A program made the position numbers and the translations under genes. The notes under the pieces are model-generated. The model was not told the origin of the DNA. It worked only from the letters and a program-made list of their open reading frames with translations, and searched no databases. A stretch of 35,751 nucleotides of DNA from Winogradskyella psychrotolerans RS-3 (lineage in GTDB: Bacteria > Bacteroidota > Bacteroidia > Flavobacteriales > Flavobacteriaceae), in the NCBI RefSeq assembly GCF_000427335.1, contig NZ_ATMR01000145.1:1-35751 (forward strand). The letters run 5' to 3'. Positions 1-7,336 of the stretch are shown piece after piece. The first letter of the stretch is position 1, and every line of letters starts with the position of its first letter.

Positions 1-1
1 A

Positions 2-220
2 AATATTAGTATGACTGAAGAAAATCATTGTTACGAAAATGCCATAGCAGAACGCGTAAATGGCATCTTAAAAGATGAATTTTATCTCGACCAAACCTTT
101 GATAACATCAATCATGCAAGGAAAGCTGCAAAAAATGCAATTAATTTATACAACGAAATAAGATTACATTTATCTTTAGACTATAAAACACCTAATATGG
201 TATATAAATTATCAGCTTAA
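2..220 (+). CDS. IS3-family transposase OrfB, C-terminal part
   Basis: This is the C-terminal end of an rve-type DDE transposase. The frame is open to the first base of the window, so the protein continues upstream; the ATG at 11 is an internal Met (the same Met is residue 228 in copy 2). The segment holds the third catalytic residue, the Glu in the stretch ENAIAER. It ends with MVYKLSA, the normal end for this group. The tail differs from copy 2, which has lost two bases near this point and reads through. About 90% of bases agree with copy 2 by eye. Whether this copy is active depends on the part that is not visible. Confidence 0.85.
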   Translation, partial: NISMTEENHCYENAIAERVNGILKDEFYLDQTFDNINHARKAAKNAINLYNEIRLHLSLDYKTPNMVYKLSA

Positions 221-233
221 TTCAATTTTAATC

Positions 234-258
234 TGTAGCCATATTTCAGGACAAGACA
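234..258 (+). repeat. Right terminal inverted repeat of IS3 copy 1
   Basis: This 25-bp end starts TGTAGCCATATTTCAGGACA and finishes in CA. It is identical to the right end of the complete copy at 19259-19283, and its reverse complement matches the left end at 17986-18010 with a few mismatches. The TG...CA edges are typical of the IS3 family. Confidence 0.8.
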
Positions 259-271
259 TTTAAAATAGCCA

Positions 272-778
272 TTGAATAAGAATTATAAAATATTAGTCCT
301 ACTATTTGCCGCGTTATTTTTAATTGACTGTAGTTCTACTAATAAATTAGTTAAGAAAGCTAAACAATTAAATTGTGAGAAACCTATTGAATTCATTTAT
401 GATAGACAGAGTGATATAGTTAAACTTGAACTTATAGAACAAGTCCATGGCGATTATAGGATTCCAAATTATGAATCAGAATTCAGGTACGTAATCTCTG
501 AGTTTGATAAAAATATTAATTCTGATATTAAAGTCAATAATGGTTTTGGATTTCAAAATGACTCCGTCATTTACGTTAACACGAGAATAGAAAGAATTAT
601 TATGACGTTTGGAGACCTCAAAACTACACTAGAAACTGATATTAATTTTAAACTGAAGAATAATGAAATTAGAATTACTGGTATTCATTCAGGTCATTGG
701 GAAATCTCTACAAATGTTATGTTCCGGAAAACACTAATAGATGCTGTTCATCAGTTTCTTCAAATGAATTGTGATTAG
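272..778 (+). CDS. Orphan lipoprotein, unknown function
   Basis: This is a 168-residue predicted lipoprotein. It opens with MNKNYKILVLLFAALFLIDC, giving a lipobox-like LIDC with the lipid-accepting Cys at residue 20. The start codon is TTG at 272; no ATG lies upstream in frame, and starting later would destroy the signal peptide. The mature part alternates charged and beta-type hydrophobic segments and resembles no family I can name. The gene starts 13 bases after the IS3 end at 258. Its stop is followed within about 10 bases by a repeat fragment (788-875), so it fits the pattern of one small gene per repeat seen in this block. It is probably anchored to a membrane and faces the periplasm or the surface. 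Confidence 0.75.
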   Translation: MNKNYKILVLLFAALFLIDCSSTNKLVKKAKQLNCEKPIEFIYDRQSDIVKLELIEQVHGDYRIPNYESEFRYVISEFDKNINSDIKVNNGFGFQNDSVIYVNTRIERIIMTFGDLKTTLETDINFKLKNNEIRITGIHSGHWEISTNVMFRKTLIDAVHQFLQMNCD

Positions 779-787
779 TAACGCTGT

Positions 788-875
788 ACAACAAAGTACT
801 GCAGCAAAACACAAGTAAAATGTCATACCCAAATGCAGCGAACAGACGAAGAAACTATACACAAAACTGCCATCA
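788..875 (+). repeat. Composite intergenic repeat fragment
   Basis: Two parts recur elsewhere. Bases 788-826 match 20119-20155 (shared core ACAAAGTACTG, then ACAAGTAAAAT). Bases 838-875 match the right part of the large hairpin repeat at 1583-1613, sharing GCGAACAGACGAAG followed by a near-identical ATACACAAA segment. It lies between two orphan lipoprotein genes, as the complete repeats do. I read it as a mosaic or deleted member of the hairpin repeat family. Confidence 0.55.
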
Positions 876-943
876 CAAATGAAAGATGTAAGTAAATGGC
901 ATAATAATTGAATGAATAAAGAAAATCAAAAAAAACCGTATTT

Positions 944-1429
944 ATGAACAAGTTAAAATTACCAATAGCACTTACTTTTTTATTAATTCTTTTTGTAGCC
1001 TGTAGTACAGATGATGAAGATAATTCACTTGAAATATATACCACCGAAGATTTGAGTTTACTACATAATAATAGCTCTAAAACATGGGAGTTAGAAGCCT
1101 ACTATCAGAACTACGATAATTGGGTAAGTGATCAAAATGAGTGTTTTGTTGATGACAGTTACATTTTTAAATCAGATAATGAGGTAGAAGTAATTAGTGG
1201 AAATGAAAATTGTTATTATGGTGATTCAGAAATTGCAGAAGCAAGCTATACGTTTTATGAAGAACAAGGGGAAGTTTGGTTGACTATGATTAGAGGGAAA
1301 ATAACAGATAATATAGTGAGTAGTACATCGTTTTCATTAAAATTAATAGAGTTACAAGAAGATAGAATGGTATTTTCTTCTGGACATAAAGGAGATTATA
1401 AAATGGCTTTAATTTTTGTAAAAAACTAA
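944..1429 (+). CDS. Lipocalin-like lipoprotein, unknown function
   Basis: This is a 161-residue lipoprotein. The signal peptide MNKLKLPIALTFLLILFVAC ends in a good lipobox with Cys20, followed by STDDED, the acidic linker usual in Flavobacteriaceae surface lipoproteins. The mature part has a Trp in SSKTWELEAYY, a pair of Cys residues (in NECFVDD and NENCYYG) that could form a disulfide, and regular beta strands ending in ALIFVKN. This resembles the small lipocalin-like lipoproteins common in this family, but I place it by style rather than by a diagnostic motif. It is an isolated plus-strand gene between two repeat elements (788-875 and 1436-1615) and shares no operon with neighbours. Confidence 0.75.
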   Translation: MNKLKLPIALTFLLILFVACSTDDEDNSLEIYTTEDLSLLHNNSSKTWELEAYYQNYDNWVSDQNECFVDDSYIFKSDNEVEVISGNENCYYGDSEIAEASYTFYEEQGEVWLTMIRGKITDNIVSSTSFSLKLIELQEDRMVFSSGHKGDYKMALIFVKN

Positions 1430-1435
1430 AGACGT

Positions 1436-1615
1436 GTGGTAACATCCTGTATAATAAATGGCTTGATCACTGGCGATTTACTAACATTCTTACGGAATAT
1501 GGCTTCGCCAGTTCACTGCGCTCGGGTCTATCTGTGATGTATTTGCTAAATTAGGTGCTTAACCACGCAACACCCGAGCGAAGCGAACAGACGAAGTAAA
1601 CCATACACAAACCGT
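1436..1615 (+). repeat. Hairpin repeat A (attC-like), with nested inverted repeat
   Basis: This copy belongs to the large hairpin repeat family. Its left part (ACATCCTGTATAATAAATGG) and middle (TATTTGCTAAATTAGGTGCT, then TAACCACGCAAC) align with the copies at 17846-17980 and 20405-20529. It is longer because of an extra inverted repeat: TTCACTGCGCTCGGGT at 1512-1527 pairs with ACCCGAGCGAAGCGAA at 1572-1587 (14 of 16). The right edge is ACCATACACAAACCGTAAAC. It starts a few bases after the stop of the lipoprotein gene and ends just before the next gene. Confidence 0.7.
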
Positions 1616-1623
1616 AAACAAGT

Positions 1624-1868
1624 TTGAAAAAAAAACGCTACAATTAATAATGTTAGGAATTCTACTAACAACTTGTAAATCACATGAAGTTGATGGAATT
1701 TGGATGTCCTACAATGATAGAGTAATAAATACTGATTTTCCTTACTCTAGTACAATTGAAGGGTTTTTGATTGACTTTGATAAAAAAGAGTTTAGTTGTT
1801 TCGATTCTGATTCAATACAGAAAATAGATATTGATTTTACTAAAAAACCTGCTACAACATCGTATTAA
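1624..1868 (+). pseudogene. Truncated lipoprotein gene running into a repeat
   Basis: The clear open frame starts at ATG 1650 (72 codons), but a better N-terminus is TTG at 1624 followed by Lys codons. Joining it to the frame needs one more A in the run of nine at 1627-1635. The result is a lipoprotein signal with LLTTC and mature start KSHEVDGIW. After about 60 residues the frame runs into hairpin repeat B: the last codons (PATTSY) are already repeat sequence. The gene therefore looks cut short by a recombination that joined its 5' part to the repeat. The domain GIWMSYNDRVINTDF suggests a small beta-rich lipoprotein; I do not recognise the family. Confidence 0.5.
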
Positions 1869-1984
1869 AATAATTGCGGTTTAATGCTTAAACAAAGGTG
1901 ATTTCGTGGTTGCCTGCATCTGATTTTCCTTCGGAAAATCCTCGCATACAAACCCGCAGCTATACTTATACATAAACGTTAGCT
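1851..1984 (+). repeat. Hairpin repeat B (attC-like)
   Basis: The outer arms pair: GCTACAACATCGTATTAAAA at the left against the complement of the right edge, CTTATACATAAACGTTAGCT, with ATTGCGG pairing to CCGCAG. In the middle is a perfect hairpin, GATTTTCC-TTC-GGAAAATC, at 1922-1940. The right edge AACGTTAGCT is followed eight bases later by an IS3-type end. The middle sequence differs from the other copies, so here the common feature is structure and edges more than sequence. Confidence 0.6.
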
Positions 1985-1991
1985 CTAATTA

Positions 1992-2011
1992 TGACTCGTC
2001 CTGAATAAGGG
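1992..2011 (+). other. Solo IS3-type left terminal repeat
   Basis: TGACTCGTCCTGAATAAGGG matches the left end of the complete IS3 copy (TGAGTCGTCCTGAATAAAGG at 17986-18005) at 18 of 20 positions. No transposase follows; the sequence after 2011 is unrelated to the IS. It is a remnant of a deleted element or the end of a related one. It stands at the same distance from the right edge of a hairpin repeat as the intact element does. The 1869-2406 stretch holds no gene: it contains repeat B, this end, the hairpin at 2105-2141 and repeat C. Confidence 0.65.
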
Positions 2012-2104
2012 ATAATTCCGGTCTGCTGTGCCTTAACACCATAACCCAAGTTAAACACCTACAAAACAGCAATATAGAAAAAATCATAATACAGGTTATA
2101 GCGT

Positions 2105-2141
2105 GGTTATAGCATGCTTAAAACAAGCTTATAGCATAACC
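2105..2141. other. Imperfect intergenic hairpin
   Basis: GGTTATAGCATGCTT and AAGCTTATAGCATAACC are near-complementary around a short AAAAC loop. An extra direct copy of GGTTATAGC lies just upstream at 2094-2102. There is no T-tract, so a terminator is unlikely. The function is unknown. Confidence 0.4.
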
Positions 2142-2185
2142 AAAGACATTCAGTGAGGTTTAATATTAATAATTAAGGCTTATGA

Positions 2186-2315
2186 CCTTGTGAAGGGTAT
2201 AATGAACTGCTTGCCCCTAGCCTACCTACAAAAATCTTCGCAGACTTTATTGGTCCATAATTATTTATTAAATTAGGTGTTTAAAACACTGCACTAATCA
2301 TACACTATACCGCTA
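2186..2315 (+). repeat. Hairpin repeat C (attC-like)
   Basis: Bases 2218-2289 match 17878-17949 of repeat D at 61 of 72 positions by hand alignment, including the central segment with the shared TTATT[A/G]AATTAG-type block and TTAAAACAC. The centre AAATCTTCGCAGACTTT has the same hairpin layout as D but with mismatches. The right edge ATACACTATACCG is weaker than in B and D. Orientation is the same as in all other copies. The nearest upstream gene end is far away, so an intervening gene may have been lost. Confidence 0.75.
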
Positions 2316-2406
2316 AAAACATAACTACCTTTAAAATTTACAAGAAATAAAAATCAGTTAATTAAACTAAAAGCAAACCTAAAACAATGCTTTAAATACC
2401 ACGAAA

Positions 2407-2777
2407 TTGAAACAGAACGACACCGTAACTTCAGATACATTGCCACTAAAAGAAATGATTTTGTGGTGGGAAAAAAGAAGGCTAATTTTCAATGTTTTAA
2501 TTATTGGATTATCTGTGTTTTCTATATACAGTTATTGGGATTATCCGATGAGATCCATAATAGGAAGTAATCAAATTATTCGTAATGCCATCATTTTTAT
2601 TTTTGGTGCTAATTATGTTATACCTTAAGTCGGGGTTCTGGTATTATTAGCTATTACAAAACATACATTTCTAGTAAAAGAAAGAGATGGATACTTTTTA
2701 TACTTGGAACTCTTTTTTCACTAGCCTGGACCAACCTTAAATTTGTAATTGAATTTGATGTTCTATTTGCAGACTGA
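2407..2777 (+). pseudogene. Small membrane protein, frameshifted in this sequence
   Basis: The first open part (2407-2628, TTG start) reads a polar N-terminus with the motif KEMILWWEKRR, then two hydrophobic stretches, and stops after IFGANYVIP. If the TT at 2613-2614 had one more T, the frame would continue with Cys-Tyr-Thr-Leu-Ser and a further hydrophobic stretch (WILFILGTLFSLAW) to a stop at 2775-2777, giving about 123 residues and three to four membrane segments. The continuing frame keeps good codon use, so the break is likely a one-base error or a very recent mutation. The WWEKRR start is one I associate with small uncharacterised flavobacterial membrane proteins. The function is unknown. 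Confidence 0.65.
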
Positions 2778-2892
2778 GTCTTATTCCTTTTTAATTTGCT
2801 GATTTTAAAACATTACCAAAATCACCAACAAGTTTGACGCAACCATTAAGCCATTTCTGCATCTACTTTAAAACGATACAATTAACACTACT

Positions 2893-3435
2893 ATGAAAAA
2901 GCAAATTCTACTTCTGATAATAATCGGTCTATTCTTTTCTTGTACTAATGACGATGATAATGATTCTCAAACGGTGACTATGCGCATTAATCATTATCAA
3001 AATACAGCTATAGCTTTAGACCCCGTTATAGCTTTACTTGTGCAATATGATGATAACATTGGAACAACTAGCTGGAACAACTTCTACGCTACTATTGAAG
3101 GATTTAATTATGTTCCTGGACAGGTTTATGATCTTTCTGTGAGAATTGACCAAATCGGTAATCCAGCGGCTGATGATGGCGCATTTAAATACACACTCTT
3201 AGAGGTTATATCGGAACAAGAGGTGCCAGCTGAAACTGAATTTAATATCAATTTAAAAATCAACGGACAAAATTTTATCACTACAGATTCTGGTTATCAA
3301 TTACTAAATCAAATTGATATCGATTGTAATACCTTATGTGATGCGCTAGATACACTATTAGAAAGTGAAGATGTAGTCGTTGGTACTTTTAAACATCTTG
3401 ATAATAATGAAATTCAGCTAATTGAACTTGAATAA
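2893..3435 (+). CDS. DUF4377-type lipoprotein
   Basis: This is a 180-residue lipoprotein. The signal peptide MKKQILLLIIIGLFFSC ends in a lipobox with Cys17 followed by TNDDDND, an acidic spacer typical of surface-exposed lipoproteins in Bacteroidota. The mature part carries the DUF4377 pattern: SWNNFYATIEGFNYVPG, then Y-D-L-S-V and the NPAADDG turn before a hydrophobic strand. The C-terminal part has two close Cys residues (DIDCNTLC) that may form a disulfide. The gene stands alone. It has an ATG start with no competing start and is followed by structures that belong to the convergent receptor gene. The biochemical function of the family is not known to me. Confidence 0.8.
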   Translation: MKKQILLLIIIGLFFSCTNDDDNDSQTVTMRINHYQNTAIALDPVIALLVQYDDNIGTTSWNNFYATIEGFNYVPGQVYDLSVRIDQIGNPAADDGAFKYTLLEVISEQEVPAETEFNINLKINGQNFITTDSGYQLLNQIDIDCNTLCDALDTLLESEDVVVGTFKHLDNNEIQLIELE

Positions 3436-3479
3436 AGCTTAAAACACGATGTAGTTTAGGACACTGGGTATTCCTATTT

Positions 3480-3516
3480 TATCAAAAATAAAAACACCCA
3501 CTCTTTCGAGCGGGTG
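3480..3516 (-). terminator. Rho-independent terminator of the receptor operon
   Basis: The stem CACCCACTC (3495-3503) pairs with GAGCGGGTG (3508-3516) around TTTC, with one A-C mismatch. On the minus strand it is followed by a T-rich tract (TTTTTATTTTTGAT, complement of 3494-3481). It lies about 150 bases beyond the stop of the minus-strand receptor gene. The plus strand has no T-tract, so it does not serve the DUF4377 gene. Confidence 0.7.
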
Positions 3517-3620
3517 CCATCACTAACAAAAAAACTCAAAAAACATCATGAGAAACTCACAATACGATTAATCTTTTTATCCCTTAAGATTAATCTTTTT
3601 TGCTAGCAATCAATCAACGT

Positions 3621-3650
3621 CACTTAATTTGCTTCCCCACAAATTAAGTG
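3621..3650. other. Perfect 11-bp inverted repeat after the receptor gene
   Basis: CACTTAATTTG and CAAATTAAGTG are perfectly complementary around an 8-base loop (CTTCCCCA). It lies 13 bases beyond the receptor stop codon and lacks a T-tract. It may protect the 3' end of the mRNA. Two direct copies of ATTAATCTTTTT lie just beyond it (about 3568-3600). Confidence 0.5.
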
Positions 3651-3662
3651 GTTGAAAGCTTT

Positions 3663-5885
3663 TTAAAATCTATAGCTTACCGTTCCTTTAATAAAGAAAG
3701 GTGTGCCTGGTGTAAAATGTATTTCTTCAACAGATTGTGCTTCGTTTTGTAAACGCGATTCTGTAGCAAATTGTGTTTCATTCCAATCCACATCAAACAA
3801 GTTTTCTATGGCTAAGCCAAATGTTATATTTTGTAATCTATAATTGACGTTAAAATCGGTAACCATATACCCTTCTGCCACAATTGAATTATCTTCATTT
3901 GCTGCTCTATCATCTAAGTATCTAAAACGTAAACCTCCAGAAAACCCATTAAGATCATCAACCGATAAACCTCCAATTAGCGTAAAATCTGGTGCTAAAG
4001 GAATGTAGTTTTCACCATCCGGATCATCTACGCTTCTGGCATTAGTAAGCGTTGCATCGGTATCTAAAAACAACCAATCGGTTAATTGGTAACGCAAGCC
4101 TAAATCTAATCCGAAACGTCTTGTTTTTCCACTTGGCTCTACAATACCTGCATCACCTACATAAACGAATTCTTGTTCTAAAAACAAATACCATAAGGCA
4201 GAGTTCACCACTAATTTTGGAAATGGTTTCCAAACAGATCCTAAATCGGCTCCGTAAGAACGCGGCAAAATATCTTCACCTCCATTGGCAACCACCACTC
4301 TAGTATCGTTAGAGTGAAATCCTAATCCTGATTTTAAATACAATTGCAGATTATCTTGTGCATTGTAATAGAAATTCAACTTCGGACTTACAATCGTTTT
4401 AGTTTCTGATAAAGTTTGATAATTAGACTGCAAAGCATCGTTATACATAAACTTGAAATAGTCTAAACGTAATGCTGGTGCCACTTTAAATTTACCAAAT
4501 TCAAATGCTGCATTTACAAAAGCATCAATATTTGTTTGGTTAATATCACCTAACTGAATATTCTCTAAAGTTGTACTTCGATTTAAGGTTCGAGATAATT
4601 CTACATCATCAGAAATATCATGTCTTAAGCCTATACCAGACGTCAGCGTCAATTCCGTATCACCCAAAAATGTGGTGTGTGTAATGGCTGTATTTGCACC
4701 AAAAATATTTCGATCTTCTTTCTGATAAATTTGATCTCCATTAATAGGATCCTCTAAAAAGAAGGTAAAATTAGAATACAACTCAAAAGCATAATGCGAA
4801 TAAAAGGCATTAGCACTTAAACTGGTATGATCATCAATGTATTTATCGAAAGTCACATTAAGGTTGGTACGTTCTGTTTGGCCTCCTTCAGTATCATCAA
4901 TGGCTCCAAAACGTGAGATGTTTCCATTATCTACTTCGCGCTGTGGAATCTGCCCAGAAGCATCCCAACGGCTTGTAAAATGAGAAGCGGTTAAGGTCAA
5001 TTTATCATTTTCTGGTGAAAACATAACGTACTTTCCAAATAGGTTTAAACGGTTAAAGTTCTGTGGCGATTCAAAAGGACCATCGGTATTAATATATTCT
5101 AAAGCCACATAAGCATTTTGATTTTTAGTATCTTCTAAAAGATTGAATAAACCAACCGTTCTCATGGTATTAAATTGCCCCACAGAAAATGAAACCTCAC
5201 TTTCTTTTAGGTAATCTTTTGTTTTAAAATTAACATAACCAGCGGTATTAAAATCTCCTTCTTGGGCATAATAGCCACCTTTACCAAAATCAATTTTATT
5301 TACCGTTTCTGGAATTACAAAATGCAAATCACTATACCCTTGACCATGGGCATGAGACACCATATTTACGGGCATTCCATCTACAGAAATAGAAACATCA
5401 GTACCGTGATCGATATCAAAACCACGTAAAAATAATTGTTCGGCTTTACCTCCACCTGCATGTTGACCAATAAATAAACCTGGTACTTTTCTTAAGACTT
5501 CTTGTGTGGAATTCACAGGAGTGACGTTTAAATCTAATCTCGAAATAGTACTTACCGTATTTAACTCTTCGGTAATCACCATTTCATCTAATTGAAAGGC
5601 TTTTTCTTCTAGAATAAAATTTAGATTTTCAATGGATTGTAAGGTTATAAACCTGGTTTTGTAGCCTAATAACCCAATTCTTAAAGAATCTCCTAATTTA
5701 GTATTGGCAATAACAAACACACCATTTCCTGATGTATGTGCGTGACTTTCGGAAGCTTGATTATAAATATAGGCAGCTTCCAAGGGTTGATTTAACTCAT
5801 TTACAACACGTCCTTTTACGTTTTGTCCGTATGCTGTAAAGGCAAAACAAGTCATAATAAGGGTTAATAGACTGATCTGTTTCAT
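3663..5885 (-). CDS. TonB-dependent outer-membrane receptor
   Basis: This is a 740-residue outer-membrane transporter energised by TonB. A signal peptide ends near AYGQ (residue 21). A carboxypeptidase-like regulatory domain (about 23-95) follows, then a plug domain with QEVLRKVPGLFIGQ and LFLRGFDIDHGTDVSISVDG (about 128-170), then the 22-strand barrel ending in the terminal aromatic FFIKGTVSYRF. Two His-Ala-His motifs occur, at residues 48-50 and 178-180; the second, in NMVSHAHGQGY, lies in the plug and suggests a metal or metal-complex ligand. That is inference. It is the last gene of the DUF4331-TPR-receptor operon (75-base gap to the TPR gene) and also has its own candidate promoter. The ligand is unknown. 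Confidence 0.9.
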   Translation of the reverse strand: MKQISLLTLIMTCFAFTAYGQNVKGRVVNELNQPLEAAYIYNQASESHAHTSGNGVFVIANTKLGDSLRIGLLGYKTRFITLQSIENLNFILEEKAFQLDEMVITEELNTVSTISRLDLNVTPVNSTQEVLRKVPGLFIGQHAGGGKAEQLFLRGFDIDHGTDVSISVDGMPVNMVSHAHGQGYSDLHFVIPETVNKIDFGKGGYYAQEGDFNTAGYVNFKTKDYLKESEVSFSVGQFNTMRTVGLFNLLEDTKNQNAYVALEYINTDGPFESPQNFNRLNLFGKYVMFSPENDKLTLTASHFTSRWDASGQIPQREVDNGNISRFGAIDDTEGGQTERTNLNVTFDKYIDDHTSLSANAFYSHYAFELYSNFTFFLEDPINGDQIYQKEDRNIFGANTAITHTTFLGDTELTLTSGIGLRHDISDDVELSRTLNRSTTLENIQLGDINQTNIDAFVNAAFEFGKFKVAPALRLDYFKFMYNDALQSNYQTLSETKTIVSPKLNFYYNAQDNLQLYLKSGLGFHSNDTRVVVANGGEDILPRSYGADLGSVWKPFPKLVVNSALWYLFLEQEFVYVGDAGIVEPSGKTRRFGLDLGLRYQLTDWLFLDTDATLTNARSVDDPDGENYIPLAPDFTLIGGLSVDDLNGFSGGLRFRYLDDRAANEDNSIVAEGYMVTDFNVNYRLQNITFGLAIENLFDVDWNETQFATESRLQNEAQSVEEIHFTPGTPFFIKGTVSYRF

Positions 5886-5925
5886 TCGAAAATTTTTGAG
5901 AATTAATTTATAAATTATAGTATAA

Positions 5926-5933
5926 CAAACATA
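5926..5933 (-). promoter_or_regulatory. Candidate -7 box of the receptor gene
   Basis: On the minus strand this reads TATGTTTG, a match to the Bacteroidota -7 element TAnnTTTG, about 40 bases before the ATG at 5885. I see no well-spaced -33 TTG. It would allow the receptor to be transcribed separately from the upstream operon genes. Confidence 0.4.
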
Positions 5934-5959
5934 AATATTTTGTTACAAATTTGTAGGAA

Positions 5960-7237
5960 TTATAGCTGATTTATCTTTGAAACCATAGTTGGTCCTAATT
6001 CATAAATACTAGCTAAAAGTTCAGCTTTTAGAGGTTCAACTGCCTCTGTTTTACCTGCTGCTTTATAAATTTCTGCAATGTGGTAAATGACGGCTGGCTC
6101 AAATGTTTTGCCTTCTACAAAATCTACCATAATTTCATTTGCTTTCTCAATGTTACCTGCTTTAAAATAACTCCAAGCTAATAAGTTATACGATTGTGGT
6201 GTGGGTCTATTTTCAACTTCTTGCTTTGCGATTTCTAAAGCACGCTCTGGCATTAATAAATCTTCCGAGAAAACCATAACGTTGTATTGATTATACATGT
6301 CTCCGTACAATTCATTTTTAACTGCCGCTTGATAGTTTTTTAAGGATTCTGCCTTTAATTTTGAATCGTCATTAAATTCTGCAATCTCTGCTTTTAGTAA
6401 ATCGTAATCTGGAGTGTTGTGATAAGACGTTACGTGGTTTAAGATATTTAAAGCTTCCGTTGGGTTCTTCTCGTGCGAATACACGATCCATGCAATTCCT
6501 TTTTTAGAATAAGCATTATTAGGATCTAATTCTAAAGCTTTTAAAAAATAAGAGTAAGACTTATCTATCTCACCAGCATGACCATAAAAATCTGCGATGT
6601 TGGTATAAGACCATAGCTTCATACCTTTTAAATTAGAGGATTCTGCTATGGCCATGGCTTTTTCCATGTTTTCAATAGCACCATCTAAATTACCTTTATG
6701 ATCCTCTAATTTTGATAAACGAATCAAATAATCGAAACTAGATGTGTTTTTTATGTCTTTTAAATAGGCTTCAGCATAGATGTAGTTACCTAACTCTAAA
6801 TGCACATCGAAAAGCATTTTTTTAGTCCCATTAAGTTTTGCACCATTAGCTTCTGCTTTTTTAAGTAAGACTAGAGCGTCTTTAAAACGGTGTTGTGAAA
6901 TGTAATTTGTAGCGATATTTTTTAAGAGTCCGGCGTCACTATCCTTAACTATTTTATTAGCTTCAAGGAGATCCGTTTCGGCTTTAATTAAATAATCAAT
7001 CTCTCCTGTAACGTTAAACACCTCTGAATTGGCATTAGCACGACTGATTAAATAGGTATAAGAACTAGAACTATTCTCTATTCTAGTAGTCCAAAAATCG
7101 ACATCTTCTAATAGTTTAGTTTGGTCTATTTCGGTGGATAGGTATTGGCTATAATCAGCTTCATCGGTAACCTTATTAGAATTACAACTAAGCATTATTA
7201 GCGTTATAAAAATGGGAAGTATGTTTTTGAGTTTCAT
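5960..7237 (-). CDS. TPR-repeat lipoprotein
   Basis: This is a 425-residue lipoprotein. The signal MKLKNILPIFITLIMLSC ends in a lipobox with Cys18. The mature protein is a chain of helical tetratricopeptide repeats. Clear units include the stretches around ALVLLKKAEANGAKL, NLDGAIENMEKAMAIAESS, SYSYFLKALELDPNNAYSKK and NLLAWSYFKAGNIEKANEIM, so repeats cover most of the chain from about residue 80 to the end. TPR proteins bind other proteins. Here the protein is encoded between the split DUF4331 pair and the TonB receptor, so it may scaffold or modulate that system at the outer membrane. A 30-base palindrome (7291-7320) lies between it and the preceding DUF4331 gene. Confidence 0.85.
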   Translation of the reverse strand: MKLKNILPIFITLIMLSCNSNKVTDEADYSQYLSTEIDQTKLLEDVDFWTTRIENSSSSYTYLISRANANSEVFNVTGEIDYLIKAETDLLEANKIVKDSDAGLLKNIATNYISQHRFKDALVLLKKAEANGAKLNGTKKMLFDVHLELGNYIYAEAYLKDIKNTSSFDYLIRLSKLEDHKGNLDGAIENMEKAMAIAESSNLKGMKLWSYTNIADFYGHAGEIDKSYSYFLKALELDPNNAYSKKGIAWIVYSHEKNPTEALNILNHVTSYHNTPDYDLLKAEIAEFNDDSKLKAESLKNYQAAVKNELYGDMYNQYNVMVFSEDLLMPERALEIAKQEVENRPTPQSYNLLAWSYFKAGNIEKANEIMVDFVEGKTFEPAVIYHIAEIYKAAGKTEAVEPLKAELLASIYELGPTMVSKINQL

Positions 7238-7290
7238 AATAATTTGTTTTTTGAGTTTGGTTAATTCGTGTGGAAGCCCATATTAATAAT

Positions 7291-7320
7291 CTAAAATGAG
7301 ATCTTTCGATCCCATTTTAG
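7291..7320. other. Palindrome inside the DUF4331 operon
   Basis: CTAAAATG and CATTTTAG flank GATC-TTTC-GATC with a single A-C mismatch, making a strong hairpin in the gap between the second DUF4331 gene and the TPR gene. A T-tract is lacking in the direction of transcription, so an mRNA-processing or stability site is as likely as an attenuator. Confidence 0.5.
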
Positions 7321-7336
7321 GTTACTAATCAATCGC

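Larger units (their letters stand above)
1..258 (+). mobile_element. IS3-family element, right end (copy 1, cut by window edge)
   Basis: This is the 3' end of an IS3-family (IS150-like) insertion sequence. It contains the C-terminus of the transposase and the right terminal repeat at 234-258. The sequence is closely similar to the right part of the complete copy at 17986-19283 in both the coding part and the 25-bp end, and both copies lie in the same orientation. The left end lies outside the window. The similarity stops at 258: copy 1 continues with tttaaaat and copy 2 with aatctta, so 258 is taken as the element boundary. The element ends 13 bases before the TTG start of the next gene. Confidence 0.85.

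Noticed and set aside
823..1044. Minus-strand 73-codon open frame
   Set aside because: It overlaps the repeat fragment and the signal-peptide region of the lipoprotein gene, has no start signal and resembles no protein.
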